64,000 bases of DNA from Dreissena polymorpha (lineage: Eukaryota; Mollusca; Bivalvia; Myida; Dreissenidae): the NCBI RefSeq assembly GCF_020536995.1, contig NC_068365.1, forward strand, positions 34,185,067-34,249,066, written 5' to 3'. A model generated the notes under the pieces. It had not been told where the DNA came from, did not search any database, and saw nothing but the letters and a program-made list of their open reading frames with translations. Below are positions 63,804 to 64,000 of this stretch, piece after piece (within the stretch, counting starts at the first letter, position 1; every line of letters starts with the position of its first letter). Both the position numbers and the translations under genes were made by a program.

Positions 63804-64000
63804 CTAGGGAGAATATGATAACTATGAATTGAGCCTAGTTACAGACAATACCGTACACGCCCTAGGGAGAATATGATAACAATGAATTGAGTCTAGTTAC
63901 AGAAAATACCGTACACTCCCAAGGGAGAATATGATAACAATACATTGAGCCTAGTTAAAGACAGTACCGTACACTCCCTAGGGAGAATATGATAACAATA
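63791..64000. repeat. 58-bp tandem repeat over the exon-2 acceptor of EF-hand copy 3
   Basis: TACCGTACAC recurs at 63791, 63849, 63907 and 63965, exactly 58 bp apart, each followed by CTAGGGAGAATATGATAAC (first copies) or close variants. The first unit includes the start of exon 2 and its acceptor. The array reaches the window edge. Confidence 0.95.

Overview
The window is AT-rich animal nuclear DNA: spliced genes with GT-AG introns, C2H2 zinc-finger and Ly6-type genes, no bacterial-style operons, and very many short inverted-repeat elements, tRNA-derived SINE-like sequences and microsatellites. One fold-back repeat present in more than a dozen copies (family A here) and the TTAA-flanked repeats are of a kind I associate with euheterodont bivalves such as Dreissena. 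That species-level guess is recall, not proof.

Layout. 1-1329 is a 31-bp satellite. 1616-7475 (minus) holds a complete five-exon gene, assembled here from splice sites and matching phases, for a secreted protein with a SUEL-like lectin exon, a CUB-like exon and a Thr/Pro mucin-like tail. 8155-9567 is a non-autonomous DNA transposon with long inverted repeats around a trinucleotide microsatellite. 9.7-22 kb is gene-poor and rich in MITEs, SINEs and hairpins. 22877-24691 is a three-exon Crypton-type tyrosine recombinase interrupted before its nucleophile. 28.3-29.5 kb carries three LINE reverse-transcriptase tail fragments. 33517-34058 is a 50-bp minisatellite. 35209-36642 is a C2H2 zinc-finger gene (3' end not resolved). 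38825-40587 is a three-exon Ly6/uPAR-like secreted protein gene, with a second signal-peptide exon of identical length and phase 7 kb upstream.

The last 20 kb (minus strand) is a tandem array of three paralogous genes for small secreted EF-hand proteins: 43827-47234 (copy 1), 52879-56126 (copy 2) and 61072 to beyond 63803 (copy 3, its 5' end outside the window). Corresponding exons keep nearly identical lengths (153/169/54 bp) and phases, with the second EF-hand loop split by an intron. Copies 1 and 2 share a non-coding leader exon and a distal upstream block. Copy 2 lacks an AG at its exon-2 acceptor, and copy 3 has its exon-2 splice junction tandemly copied.

The mobile DNA gives an insertion history. 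A TTAA-flanked element with an internal tRNA-like box A/box B (family C, three copies) is inserted at a TTAA inside family A. Another MITE (family D) also interrupts a family A copy. No LTR retroelement, Polinton, CRISPR array, rRNA or functional tRNA gene was recognised.
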